Below, in pieces: positions 34,610 to 43,816 of a stretch of DNA of 64,000 nt. The notes under the pieces are model-generated. The model did no database searches. It was not told where the DNA came from and was given only the letters and a program-made list of their open reading frames with translations. Both the position numbers and the translations under genes were made by a program. Origin of the DNA: JBBQYA01 sp031412335 (lineage in GTDB: Bacteria; Bacteroidota; Bacteroidia; Sphingobacteriales; Sphingobacteriaceae); assembly GCA_031412335.1 (NCBI GenBank), contig JANOCT010000015.1, positions 1 to 64,000 of the forward strand. Reading direction: 5' to 3'. Numbering within the stretch: position 1 is the stretch's first letter; every line of letters starts with the position of its first letter.

Positions 34610-35521
34610 TTGTTAAGCAAAAAATTTCCAATTCATTTTTTTGCGGCTGTATTGGCTGCATTTATTTGGGGATTTTTTTCTATTCCGCTTCGTTTATTAA
34701 AAGATTTTCCGGCACAAGAAATACTCTATTATAGAATATTTACCTCGCTAGCAATCGTTCTTTTAATCTCACTATTCTTTAGAAGAAATAAAATAAAAAC
34801 CGATTTGGCATTGGTGAAACAATTAAACTCAAAAGAAAAAACCAAATTTTATTTTCAGTTACTACTTTCTTCAGTTTTTATTACTGCCAATTGGTTTTCA
34901 TTTATTTATGTAGTTAATAACGTGAGTTTACAATCTGCAGCGTTTGCTTACATGGTTTGCCCTATTATTACCGCTTTTTTTTCATTTATTATTTTAAAAG
35001 AAACATTTACCCAACAAAAATTTATTGCTTTATTTATTAGTTTTTTAAGTGTAATTCTTTTATCGTATGGATTTTATCAAGAGGTTTTATATTCAATTTT
35101 CATCGCTGTTTTATATTCCTTTTACTTAGTAATTCAAAAAAGAATGGTAGCGATTGACAAGTTTAATTTTTTGCTTATTCAATTGCTTATATCCTTTATC
35201 ATTATTCTACCTTTTTACATTGCCACTTCTAAATCAGTACCTGATGATTCATTTTTTTGGATAATGACATTGTTAATTTCTGTTGTATTTACCATAATTC
35301 CGCTGTTTTTAAGTCTATATGCTTTAATAGGTATAAGCTCATCAACAATGGCAATTATTATATATTTAAATCCGATTCTAGCGTTTTCTATTGCTTTTTT
35401 ATTTTACAACGAGCCTGCTACCAGTACCCAAGTTATTGCCTATATAATACTTTTATGTGCTGTAATTCTTTTCAATTGGCAATTTTTAAAAACCAATTTT
35501 GGATTTAAACCGACGATTTAA
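34610..35521 (+). CDS. EamA/DMT-family transporter (RarD-like)
   Basis: A 303-residue integral membrane protein with ten hydrophobic segments in two repeats. N-terminal FFAAVLAAFIWGFFSIPLRLLKDFPAQEILYYRI and NNVSLQSAAFAYMVCPIITAFFSFIILKE, and C-terminal ISSSTMAIIIYLNPILAFSIAFLFYNEP, are typical EamA motifs; the IWGFFSIPLR opening recalls RarD. The start codon is TTG at 34610, four bases after ridA; no earlier in-frame ATG fits. Substrate unknown. Its 3' end overlaps the convergent DMT gene by 17 bases. Confidence 0.85.
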   Translation: MLSKKFPIHFFAAVLAAFIWGFFSIPLRLLKDFPAQEILYYRIFTSLAIVLLISLFFRRNKIKTDLALVKQLNSKEKTKFYFQLLLSSVFITANWFSFIYVVNNVSLQSAAFAYMVCPIITAFFSFIILKETFTQQKFIALFISFLSVILLSYGFYQEVLYSIFIAVLYSFYLVIQKRMVAIDKFNFLLIQLLISFIIILPFYIATSKSVPDDSFFWIMTLLISVVFTIIPLFLSLYALIGISSSTMAIIIYLNPILAFSIAFLFYNEPATSTQVIAYIILLCAVILFNWQFLKTNFGFKPTI

Positions 35522-36410
35522 CAGATTGAATTTCTGTACTCTTTTTATTGGAAATAAAGACTCCTGCTAATATAACTAACATGCCCAGAAAATGGTAAAT
35601 GGTAAAAGGCTCACCATCTAATTTACCCCATAGTAATGCAACAATTGGAATTAGGTATGTAACGGATGATGCATACAATGCATTAGAAACTTTAACCAAT
35701 TTATTAAACAAAAATAAGGAAAGCGTAGTGCCTAAAACAGATAATAAAGCTGCATAGCCTAAAGCCGTTAAATAGGATTCTTTTAACAAAGGGAGTTGAA
35801 GAAAATCGGTAAATACGAATAAATAGAGTAAACAAAGCGGCCCTACAATGCAGAGAGCAAGGCTTGCAATACCAATAGAAGAAATATCCTGCAAATAATT
35901 TTTAGTTATATTGACACTGAATGCATAGCAAATAGTAGCCATTACAATTAATAATCCATATAAATTTCCATTTGCTGCACCCAAAGGCTGTTTTGCCGAC
36001 ATTAAAATAAAAGCACCCATTAAACCTAAAAGAATGCCGCCAACTTTGAGTAAAGTAATTTTACCTCCAAAAAATAAAGTACTTACTACCAAGGTGAATA
36101 TGGGAACCAAAGAATTTAAAACTCCAACAACCGAACTACTCAAGTGTACTTGAGCTGTTGTAAATAAAAATGCTGGAATCCCATTCCCCAAAAAACCAGT
36201 TGCGGTAATAGCAGGCCAATACTTTTTCTTTATTTTATTAATTTGAACGATACTTATTGGCAATAAACAAATAAAAGATATGCCCATTCGCAAACATGCA
36301 ACTTGAGTAGGCGAATACATAATTAATGCCCTTTTCATTAAGATAAAAGAACTTCCCCAGATTAATGCTAAAACAATTAATAAAATAATAGGGAGTTTGG
36401 AATTGGACAT
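35505..36410 (-). CDS. EamA/DMT-family transporter
   Basis: A 301-residue protein with ten transmembrane segments in two EamA repeats. ALIWGSSFILMKRALIMYSPTQVACLRM opens repeat one, and SSVVGVLNSLVPIFTLVVSTLFFGGKI and NALYASSVTYLIPIVALLWGKLDGEP close the two halves. It probably exports a small metabolite or amino acid; no specificity can be assigned. It is convergent with the RarD-like gene. A -7-like box TAGTTTTG (complement of 36431-36438) lies upstream, without a clear -33. Confidence 0.87.
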   Translation of the reverse strand: MSNSKLPIILLIVLALIWGSSFILMKRALIMYSPTQVACLRMGISFICLLPISIVQINKIKKKYWPAITATGFLGNGIPAFLFTTAQVHLSSSVVGVLNSLVPIFTLVVSTLFFGGKITLLKVGGILLGLMGAFILMSAKQPLGAANGNLYGLLIVMATICYAFSVNITKNYLQDISSIGIASLALCIVGPLCLLYLFVFTDFLQLPLLKESYLTALGYAALLSVLGTTLSLFLFNKLVKVSNALYASSVTYLIPIVALLWGKLDGEPFTIYHFLGMLVILAGVFISNKKSTEIQSVKSSV

Positions 36411-36430
36411 GCAACGAAAATTATTTAATA

Positions 36431-36438
36431 CAAAACTA
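36431..36438 (-). promoter_or_regulatory. Possible -7 element of the minus-strand DMT transporter gene
   Basis: The complement reads TAGTTTTG, a match to TAnnTTTG, 21 bases ahead of the ATG at 36410. No TTG lies 17-23 bases further upstream, so support is partial. Confidence 0.35.
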
Positions 36439-36492
36439 TACTAAATAGCTTAATTTTATTTTTATACTTTGTAACAATAAAACATATCAGCT

Positions 36493-38595
36493 GTGGCAGA
36501 AACCAATCTTTTTTCACCTATTGAATACCTGAAAGGAGTTGGTCCAACACGAGGAGAAATACTAAAAAAAGAGCTGAACATTCATACGTATTCAGATTTG
36601 TTGCATTTTTTTCCATTTAGATATATTGATAAAACAAAGATTTATACTATATCAGAAATTAATGCTGATTTACCCTTTATTCAATTAACAGGAAGTGTGG
36701 TATCGGTTGAATTGTTAGGAGAAAAAAGAGCCACTCGTTTACTGGCAAATTTTAGCGATGGCACCGGAACTATCGAATTGGTTTGGTTTAAAAGCATACC
36801 CTATATGCAAAAAATAATAAAGCCAGGTATAAAATTTCTGGTTTTTGGCAAACCAACTGAGTTTAACCATAAATATTCCCTTGTTCATCCAGAAATGGAT
36901 TTATTATCAGAAGCTAAACCTGAAATAAATCAAAGCTTAGTGCCTGTGTACAGCAGCACCGAAAAATTAAAACTTTTCCAATTAGATAGTAAGGGTTTAA
37001 TGAGATTGCAATTGAATTTACATGAAGCCTTAAGTTTTAGAAATCAAGAATTTTTGCCTGTTTCAATAATTGAAAAATATAAATTATCAGATCGAAATTT
37101 TGCCTATCAGAATATACATTTCCCAACAGATGCAATTACATTAAAACAAGCAGAAACTCGAATTAAATTTGAAGAATTTCTGTTGTTGCAGTTACGATTA
37201 TTAAAAAATAAAAATCTAAGGATGGCAAAATCTGAAGGGCAATTATTTTCGAAAGTTGGAAATCGGTTTAATGATTTTTATCATAAACAACTTCCTTTCG
37301 AATTAACGGAAGCACAAAAAAAGGTTTTTAGGGAAATACGATTGGACACGAATACAGGAAGGCAAATGAACCGCTTGCTGCAAGGTGATGTAGGAAGTGG
37401 AAAAACTGTTGTTGCTTTAATGACCATGTTACTGGCAATTGATAATGGATTTCAGGCATGTATGATGGCACCAACAGAAATCTTAGCCAATCAGCATTTA
37501 CATTCTCTTACCCAATTATTGAAAGACGAGGTTGGAGAAATTGCTTTATTAACGGGAAATATTACGGGTAAAAAAAGAGCAGCTTTATTAAATGATTTAA
37601 TAGAAGGAAAAATTAAAATACTGGTAGGCACGCATGCCTTAATTGAAGACCCGGTAGTGTTTCAAAATTTAGGTTTAGCTGTAATTGATGAGCAACATCG
37701 GTTTGGTGTGGAGCAACGATCTAAATTGTGGAAAAAAAATATTTTACCTCCACATATTCTTGTGATGACGGCTACTCCTATTCCACGAACGTTGGCTATG
37801 ACCTTGTATGGCGATTTAGATGTTTCTGTAATTGATCAGCTGCCAGCAGGTAGAAAAGTGATTCAAACCATACACCGGTATGACACAAACAGGTTGGCAG
37901 TTTTTGGATTTTTACGAAAAGAAATTGCTCTTGGTCGCCAAATTTACATCGTTTATCCGTTGATAGAAGAATCTGCAAATATGGATTATAAAGATTTAAT
38001 GGATGGATTTGAAAGTTTATCCAGAGATTTTCCCCAACCCGAATATCAGATTTCCATTGTGCATGGTAGAATGAAAAGTGCAGATAAAGAAATAGAAATG
38101 CAGCGTTTCATTCAGAAAAAAACCCAAATAATGGTGGCAACAACGGTAATAGAAGTGGGGGTAAATGTGCCTAATGCTTCGGTTATGATTATAGAAAGTG
38201 CTGAACGGTTTGGATTGTCGCAATTGCACCAGTTGCGCGGAAGAGTTGGGCGAGGCTCTGATCAATCGTATTGCGTTTTGATGACTAGTCAAAAACTTTC
38301 GCCAGATGCAAAAACTAGGATTGAAACCATGGTACGAACGAATGATGGTTTTGAAATTTCGGAAACTGATTTACGATTGAGAGGTCCTGGAGAAATACAA
38401 GGAACGCAACAAAGTGGTGTTTTAGGATTAAAATTAGCTGATTTGGTAAAAGATCAACTGCTTTTGCAGGAGGCTAGAGCAACAGCAATTGAATTATTAA
38501 GTAAGGATCCATTTTTAAGTGAGCCAAAGCATGCTTTACTTTTACATGAACTGCGATTGGATAAACAAAATAAAGAATGGGCAAGAATAAGTTGA
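36493..38595 (+). CDS. recG: ATP-dependent DNA helicase RecG
   Basis: Superfamily 2 helicase that regresses stalled replication forks and migrates Holliday junctions. It has 700 residues (E. coli 693). The N-terminal wedge/OB domain includes IEYLKGVGPTRGEIL and the FSDGTGTIELVWF strand. Helicase motifs seen: QGDVGSGKTVVA (Walker A, about 298), MAPTEILANQH, DEQH in VIDEQHRFGVEQR, ATPIPRTLAM, VVIEVGVNVPNAS and QLRGRVGRG. GPGEIQGTQQSG lies near the C terminus. The start codon is GTG at 36493. Confidence 0.97.
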   Translation: MAETNLFSPIEYLKGVGPTRGEILKKELNIHTYSDLLHFFPFRYIDKTKIYTISEINADLPFIQLTGSVVSVELLGEKRATRLLANFSDGTGTIELVWFKSIPYMQKIIKPGIKFLVFGKPTEFNHKYSLVHPEMDLLSEAKPEINQSLVPVYSSTEKLKLFQLDSKGLMRLQLNLHEALSFRNQEFLPVSIIEKYKLSDRNFAYQNIHFPTDAITLKQAETRIKFEEFLLLQLRLLKNKNLRMAKSEGQLFSKVGNRFNDFYHKQLPFELTEAQKKVFREIRLDTNTGRQMNRLLQGDVGSGKTVVALMTMLLAIDNGFQACMMAPTEILANQHLHSLTQLLKDEVGEIALLTGNITGKKRAALLNDLIEGKIKILVGTHALIEDPVVFQNLGLAVIDEQHRFGVEQRSKLWKKNILPPHILVMTATPIPRTLAMTLYGDLDVSVIDQLPAGRKVIQTIHRYDTNRLAVFGFLRKEIALGRQIYIVYPLIEESANMDYKDLMDGFESLSRDFPQPEYQISIVHGRMKSADKEIEMQRFIQKKTQIMVATTVIEVGVNVPNASVMIIESAERFGLSQLHQLRGRVGRGSDQSYCVLMTSQKLSPDAKTRIETMVRTNDGFEISETDLRLRGPGEIQGTQQSGVLGLKLADLVKDQLLLQEARATAIELLSKDPFLSEPKHALLLHELRLDKQNKEWARIS

Positions 38596-38621
38596 GTAAC
38601 CATTTTCAATTTCTATTTTTG
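38592..38621 (+). promoter_or_regulatory. Bacteroidota-type promoter of the radical SAM gene
   Basis: TTG at 38592-38594, exactly 19 bases of spacer, then TATTTTTG at 38614-38621 (TAnnTTTG). It overlaps the last codons of recG and lies 15-44 bases before the ATG at 38636, so the radical SAM gene and the MFS gene behind it can be transcribed independently of recG. Confidence 0.75.
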
Positions 38622-38635
38622 CAAGAAATAATTAC

Positions 38636-39658
38636 ATGAACAACAACTTTACCGACTGGCTAAATTTAGCTTCCAAACTTACTTGGAGGCGAAGTTGGAA
38701 TTTTGGGTTGGTGTTGACGAGTTATTTTTTAAGTAAATACACGCAAAAGAAAACGCATTGGGGCAATCCCATTAGTATTTCTATTGAACCTACAACCAGT
38801 TGCAATTTGCGATGCCCGGAATGTCCGAGTGGTTTACGCTCATTTTCCCGCCCTACTGGTATGTTATCTTCTGATTTTTTCAGAAAAACGATGGATCAGA
38901 TCAGTAAAGATTTGCATTACCTAATTTTTTATTTTCAAGGGGAACCATATTTGAATCCAGATTTTTTAGAAATGGTGAAATATGCATCCGATAAAGGTGT
39001 TTACACAGCAACCTCTACCAATGCACATTATTTAACAGAAAAAAATGCCGAGCGAACAGTAAAAAGCGGGTTAGATCGAATAATTATTTCGATTGATGGA
39101 ACTACACAAGAAACGTACGAGCAGTACAGAATTGGTGGCAATCTGGAAAAAGTGATAGAAGGAGCTAAAAATGTTGTGAAATGGAAAAAGGCATTAAAAA
39201 GTAAAACTCCTCATATAATTTTTCAATTTCTGGTAGTGAAACCCAATGAACATCAGATAGAAGAATTAAAAAAACTGGCAAAAGAAATAGGAGTAGATGA
39301 AGTAGGATTGAAAACTGCTCAGATCTATGATTATGAAAATGGATCTGATTTGATTCCTTTAAATGATCATTTTTCGAGGTATAAAAAAAATGAAGATGGA
39401 ACGTATTCAATTAAAAATAAATTATTGAGCCATTGTTGGAAAATGTGGCAAGGTTGTGTAATAACTTGGGATGGCTTAGTGGTGCCTTGTTGTTTCGATA
39501 AAGATGCAGAATATAGAATGGGCGATTTGAAACAGGAAAATTTCGAACAACTATGGAAATCTGAAAAGTATAGAAGGTTTAGAAATTCGGTGATTACCTC
39601 AAGAGGAGAAATAGAAATGTGTAAAAATTGCACAGAAGGAACCTTGGTTTGGGGTTGA
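38636..39658 (+). CDS. Radical SAM/SPASM domain protein
   Basis: A 340-residue radical SAM enzyme. The [4Fe-4S]-SAM motif is C56-x3-C60-x2-C63 (SCNLRCPECPSG). GEPYLNPDF and IISIDGTTQETYEQYR are typical barrel strands. The C-terminal SPASM part has HCWKMWQGCVITWDGLVVPCCFD and a final CKNC, able to bind auxiliary clusters. SPASM enzymes modify peptides, or proteins and small molecules. No precursor peptide is visible nearby, so the substrate is open. It is expressed from its own promoter and followed 18 bases later by an MFS transporter gene. Confidence 0.9.
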   Translation: MNNNFTDWLNLASKLTWRRSWNFGLVLTSYFLSKYTQKKTHWGNPISISIEPTTSCNLRCPECPSGLRSFSRPTGMLSSDFFRKTMDQISKDLHYLIFYFQGEPYLNPDFLEMVKYASDKGVYTATSTNAHYLTEKNAERTVKSGLDRIIISIDGTTQETYEQYRIGGNLEKVIEGAKNVVKWKKALKSKTPHIIFQFLVVKPNEHQIEELKKLAKEIGVDEVGLKTAQIYDYENGSDLIPLNDHFSRYKKNEDGTYSIKNKLLSHCWKMWQGCVITWDGLVVPCCFDKDAEYRMGDLKQENFEQLWKSEKYRRFRNSVITSRGEIEMCKNCTEGTLVWG

Positions 39659-39676
39659 AATATTAATACAAAAATT

Positions 39677-40939
39677 GTGGGAGCAGATAATTCTGAACTA
39701 AAAAAAGATCCTTATCAGGCATTAAAATTTCGTGGGTTTAGGAATTTTTTAATCATGCGAGTATTTGTAACCTTGGCAGTACAAATACAGGCAGTAATTT
39801 TAGGCTGGCATATTTACACCTTAACCAAAGATCCTCTTTCTTTAGGTTTTATTGGATTGGCTGAAGCAATTCCGGCTTTGTCTGTAGCTTTATTAGCAGG
39901 CCATATAGCTGATCATAACAACCGGAAATGGATATTACGAATATCAATTTTAGTGATGTTGGTTTGTTCGTTGGCAATGCTGATTGTAACGTTGCCGAGT
40001 GTTGCCGATGATTTAAGTTTGCGGCAAACGCTTACCGTTTTATATTCCACCATCATCATGATTGGTTTTGCAAGAGGATTTTATTCGCCAGCTGCGTTTT
40101 CATTAATTTCTCAATTAGTACCTCGAACGGCATATGCCAATAGTTCTACTTGGAATAGTTCTTTTTGGCAAGCTTCTGCTATTGCCGGACCTGCCTTGGG
40201 AGGTTTGATTTTTGGCTTTTATGGTATAACCGTTTGTTTTGCTATTATTGTTTTGTTACATACTACGGCCATTGTTTTGGTTGGCTTTATACGAGAACTT
40301 GAAATACAAACCATACCCGAAAAAGCGGAGAATATTATTGAGAGTTTGATGCAAGGTATCCGGTTTGTGTTCTCTACAAAAATGATGTTGGGTGCCTTGA
40401 CGCTGGATTTGTTTTCAGTATTTTTTGGTGGTGCGGTTGCTTTGTTGCCTGTGTTTGCCAACGATATTTTAAGTACCGGACCGCAAGGTCTTGGCTTATT
40501 ACGTGCTGCTCCGTCGGTTGGCGCGGTGCTTTCGATGTTGTTTTTTGCTTACAATACCCCGATGAATAAACCATGGAGGAATCTATTAATTGGGGTGACA
40601 GGTTTTGGAGTAAGTATTATCTTATTTGGCTTGTCCACAAATTTTTATCTGTCGCTATTTTTCTTATTTCTGAGTGGTGGGTTTGATAGTGTAAGTGTAA
40701 TTATCCGTTCTACCATATTGCAATTGCTTACTCCAGATGCAATGCGCGGAAGAGTTTCGGCGGTGAATACGATGTTTATCGGCTCAAGTAATGAGATTGG
40801 AGCTTTTGAGAGTGGTTTGGCAGCGAAAATGATTGGTGTAGTACCTTCTGTGATATTTGGTGGAAGTATGACCTTGATGATAGCGGGGATAACATGGTTG
40901 AAAACGAAGGATTTGTTGGGTGTGAGGTTGGAGAAGTAA
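39677..40939 (+). CDS. MFS transporter
   Basis: A 420-residue major facilitator with about 12 membrane segments. The loop between helices 2 and 3 carries GHIADHNNRKWILR, the MFS signature A, near residue 75. SPAAFSLISQLVPRTAYANSSTWNSSFWQASAIAGPALGG is typical of the enterobactin-exporter-like (EntS) branch, and LTPDAMRGRVSAVNTMFIGSSNEIG near the C terminus is also characteristic. It probably exports a small compound. The start codon is GTG at 39677. Its position behind the radical SAM gene suggests a shared unit, but a functional link is only inferred. Confidence 0.88.
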   Translation: MGADNSELKKDPYQALKFRGFRNFLIMRVFVTLAVQIQAVILGWHIYTLTKDPLSLGFIGLAEAIPALSVALLAGHIADHNNRKWILRISILVMLVCSLAMLIVTLPSVADDLSLRQTLTVLYSTIIMIGFARGFYSPAAFSLISQLVPRTAYANSSTWNSSFWQASAIAGPALGGLIFGFYGITVCFAIIVLLHTTAIVLVGFIRELEIQTIPEKAENIIESLMQGIRFVFSTKMMLGALTLDLFSVFFGGAVALLPVFANDILSTGPQGLGLLRAAPSVGAVLSMLFFAYNTPMNKPWRNLLIGVTGFGVSIILFGLSTNFYLSLFFLFLSGGFDSVSVIIRSTILQLLTPDAMRGRVSAVNTMFIGSSNEIGAFESGLAAKMIGVVPSVIFGGSMTLMIAGITWLKTKDLLGVRLEK

Positions 40940-41081
40940 AGGTTTTGTGGATTTTTATAGTTACTAACTCGAGTTTTATATGCGCCATTGAGAGACTTAT
41001 ACTCCCCATTGCTATTTTAATACGACTGATTTGACATAAATTTTAGTGTATTGAGCGATAAGAAATACCGCCAAATTAACT

Positions 41082-41480
41082 TTACTCATTTATTAGAAAA
41101 CTAGGTTTGAAAATAACTATTTTCAGATTATTTAAATACAAAGCAAGAACTTTTTCTTCTATGGATAAAAGAAATTCTTCTTTATTTTTGATCACTTTAT
41201 TCTCTTCAACAATTTCAGAAAAGGTAATTTGGAAATCGCTTATGAAATTTACTTTATATTTTAAATTACCTATAATTGGAACTCCTGATCCAAAGAATTT
41301 TCTCATAATAAAATAATCATTGTTCTCTTTAATAAGTGTAATGCTTTGCCCTGAAAATGTATCATTAATTATTATTTCTTGGTTTAAGAAGTCTATAATC
41401 TTTTGACTTTTATCTTGAGCGATTGATGATGACAAAAAGTGAAAGGCGCAAAAAAAGAATATTATAAATTTTGAATTCAT
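41082..41480 (-). CDS. Small secreted protein of unknown function
   Basis: A 132-residue protein with a clear signal peptide (MNSKFIIFFFCAFHFLSSSIAQ, cleavage near residue 22). The mature part is mixed alpha/beta with many Lys, Glu and Ile, ending in a hydrophobic tail FLLSIEEKVLALYLNNLKIVIF. No family is recognised. It is separated by 46 bases from the amylase gene on the same strand and could be cotranscribed with it. The codon pattern matches its neighbours. Confidence 0.6.
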   Translation of the reverse strand: MNSKFIIFFFCAFHFLSSSIAQDKSQKIIDFLNQEIIINDTFSGQSITLIKENNDYFIMRKFFGSGVPIIGNLKYKVNFISDFQITFSEIVEENKVIKNKEEFLLSIEEKVLALYLNNLKIVIFKPSFLINE

Positions 41481-41526
41481 AATTAAAATTGATCTGTAAA
41501 CTAAATCTTTGAGGTTCTAATCATCC

Positions 41527-43188
41527 TTACTTCTTTAAAACCAAATACGTAAACGGCTCCAGTGTAATTTCTGTGGTAGTAATTTCGCTTACTCCGGTCA
41601 TGGCGTTTGTCCAAGTGGTGTTTGCGACTGATGAGGGTAGAGTGAAATTGATGGATTTGTTTCGGAGGTTTGACACTACAAATACTTTTTCTGTTCCCAA
41701 CTCTTTCGTAAACGCACAAACATCAATGGTAGAATATGAAAGTAATGTTCCGCGGCGAATGGCCTCACTAGCGTTTCTGAAGGCTATTACTTTTTTGTAT
41801 TCGGCGGTAACTGCAGGATTTACATTCCAATTGATATTTGCACCCATAAATGGAAAAGTAAGTCGGTATGCAGTGCCTACTTCTTGCCCGCTATATATCA
41901 TGGGAACACTTTTCATGTAAGAAACTACCACAAAACCTGCCATAGAACCTTTTAAGCCACCAAATAATTCGAGAGGTGTTCCATCGGAACCGTTGACATC
42001 GTGATTGGTAAGATATCGAACTACCTGTTGACCTGATGTAGCATTTAGATATTCGGAATTGTTGAGTGAGTTGATACTGATAACGGAAAGATTATTTTTA
42101 TAGATATTTTTTATTTGTGAGAAAAAGCTGAAGCCGAACGTAAAATCGAAACCTACTGTAAAATGATTGCTTCGGTTTCCTTCTGCCAATAATAGCAATT
42201 TGTGGCTCTTAATATTTCTAAGTGTATCGATGGTTTGTTTCCAAAAATCTACAGGTGGCCCATCAGAAAAGTCGAATCTAAAACCATCTATATTGGCTTT
42301 GTAGACCCAATATTTCATGCTGTTAATCATCTCTAAACGCATTGCTGGTTTGCTGAAGTTTAATTGAGCAACATCGTTCCAGCCCGTGCCGGGAGGAGGT
42401 AAAACATTGCCAGCGGCATCTTGCAAGTACCAATCTTTGTGGTCACTTATCCATTCGTGATCATAAGAGGTATGGTTTGCGACCCAATCCATAATCACAC
42501 TCATATTTTTGCTGTGAGCAGCGTCTACTAATGCTCTAAGATCTGTTAAATTCCCAAATTCAGCATTAATACCTTTATAATCTTTAATGCAATAAGGAGA
42601 ATTAATTCCTTTTAAGATTCCCAACGGATAGGTTGGCATTAAATAAATCACATTTGCGCCAAGTGCTTTGATAGAGTCAAGGCGGGCAATAACTCCTTGC
42701 AGATTCCCTTGGCTACTAAAAGCACGGATGTTGACTTGGTAAATTGTTGCATCTTGTTTGTCCGTAACGTTAGAGAATGGAGTTCCATATTGAATAAACT
42801 CAGTAGACTTAACAGGAAGTGAAATGTTGCAAGATTGGCCAGCAATTGAAATAGCAAAATTAGCTGAACCTGAAGTTGTTGGTATGCCTGAAACATTGTA
42901 AATAAGGTTGCCTTTTTCCTTTGCTAAGGAACCTGATTGTAAAATTATTGAAAGGCCAGTTACACTTGTGGATGATATTGAAGCGCTATCGTTATAATCT
43001 GAACCATCTCCTCCTGAATAGGGTACAGTAATAAAACCTGAGAAAGATTCTCCAATTAATGCTGAAGCACTTGCTGTTGCAGCCTCGCAATTCAAAGAAA
43101 ATTTCGATAATTTATTTTCGGGATTTTCTGGTTTTTTGCAGGATTGGGTAATTACAAAAAGAAAAAAAAGTATTAGGAAATGTTTCAT
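41527..43188 (-). CDS. GH13 alpha-amylase family lipoprotein
   Basis: A 553-residue exported glycoside hydrolase. An N-terminal signal ends in a lax lipobox with Cys17 (VITQSC). Residues about 30-130 form a beta-sandwich of unknown role. The (beta/alpha)8 domain shows all four GH13 regions: DWVANH (234-239), GFRFDFSDG (nucleophile D306, R304), LLAEGN (acid/base E336) and YLTNHD (397). The catalytic triad is intact. A C-terminal beta domain follows. It should cut or rearrange alpha-glucans at the cell surface or in the periplasm. No SusC/SusD pair is nearby, so it is not in a full PUL here. Confidence 0.92.
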   Translation of the reverse strand: MKHFLILFFLFVITQSCKKPENPENKLSKFSLNCEAATASASALIGESFSGFITVPYSGGDGSDYNDSASISSTSVTGLSIILQSGSLAKEKGNLIYNVSGIPTTSGSANFAISIAGQSCNISLPVKSTEFIQYGTPFSNVTDKQDATIYQVNIRAFSSQGNLQGVIARLDSIKALGANVIYLMPTYPLGILKGINSPYCIKDYKGINAEFGNLTDLRALVDAAHSKNMSVIMDWVANHTSYDHEWISDHKDWYLQDAAGNVLPPPGTGWNDVAQLNFSKPAMRLEMINSMKYWVYKANIDGFRFDFSDGPPVDFWKQTIDTLRNIKSHKLLLLAEGNRSNHFTVGFDFTFGFSFFSQIKNIYKNNLSVISINSLNNSEYLNATSGQQVVRYLTNHDVNGSDGTPLELFGGLKGSMAGFVVVSYMKSVPMIYSGQEVGTAYRLTFPFMGANINWNVNPAVTAEYKKVIAFRNASEAIRRGTLLSYSTIDVCAFTKELGTEKVFVVSNLRNKSINFTLPSSVANTTWTNAMTGVSEITTTEITLEPFTYLVLKK

Positions 43189-43350
43189 CCAACCAAATTA
43201 GGAATTAAAATCTAATGTTTTATATTCTATAAAAATTGAATTGTAAAAAAATGGCTCAATAAATAATACTATTTCTTGGTTACATAATTAAAATATTTTG
43301 ATTAATTTCTTTTCAAAAAATAGTGGTATAAATCACCCAAAGTGTTGGCT

Positions 43351-43731
43351 TTAAGATTGAATCATCGGCAGATATTTTTCTCGGTTTTCAAATATTACCC
43401 AGAGGTTTATGACGAGCAAAACGATTGCTATAGGCAATCCAGAAGGAGCATTTATAATATTACTTAATAAAATTCCAATCATAACTGGAAAAATTATTAT
43501 TGCTCCCAATGCTCTATACTTTGGAATGATAAATAACACTCCTCCTAAAACCTCAGCAAAACCAACTAATGGCATAAGCCAGCTAATTTCCATAAATGCT
43601 GCCATTAATTTGAGCATACTTTCAGGCATGTCTTTGGGCATAGGCATGTAATTAAAAAATTTGTTCAATCCTGCATTAATAAACATTAAACCAAAAAGCA
43701 GGCATAAGCCAAATAGAATTTTATTTTTCAT
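43351..43731 (-). CDS. DoxX family membrane protein
   Basis: A 126-residue protein with four hydrophobic helices. KILFGLCLLFGLMFINAGLNKFFNYMP at the start and SWLMPLVGFAEVLGGVLFIIPKYRALGAIIIFPVMIGILL in the middle are typical of the DoxX/DoxD group. The conserved GLNKFF and EVLGG signatures are present. The role is poorly defined (thiosulfate oxidation or redox-related in characterised members). It stands alone on the minus strand. Confidence 0.85.
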   Translation of the reverse strand: MKNKILFGLCLLFGLMFINAGLNKFFNYMPMPKDMPESMLKLMAAFMEISWLMPLVGFAEVLGGVLFIIPKYRALGAIIIFPVMIGILLSNIINAPSGLPIAIVLLVINLWVIFENREKYLPMIQS

Positions 43732-43816
43732 CGGTGTTGTTTTTTATTTGTAAAATAAATTTGATTTTGTTTAGATAACTAAATGAATACAACAATTTGG
43801 GAAGCTAAATTTATAT

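Noticed and set aside
39677..40939. Siderophore exporter (EntS) by name
   Set aside because: The MFS pattern fits loosely, but no siderophore genes are near, so only MFS transporter is supported.
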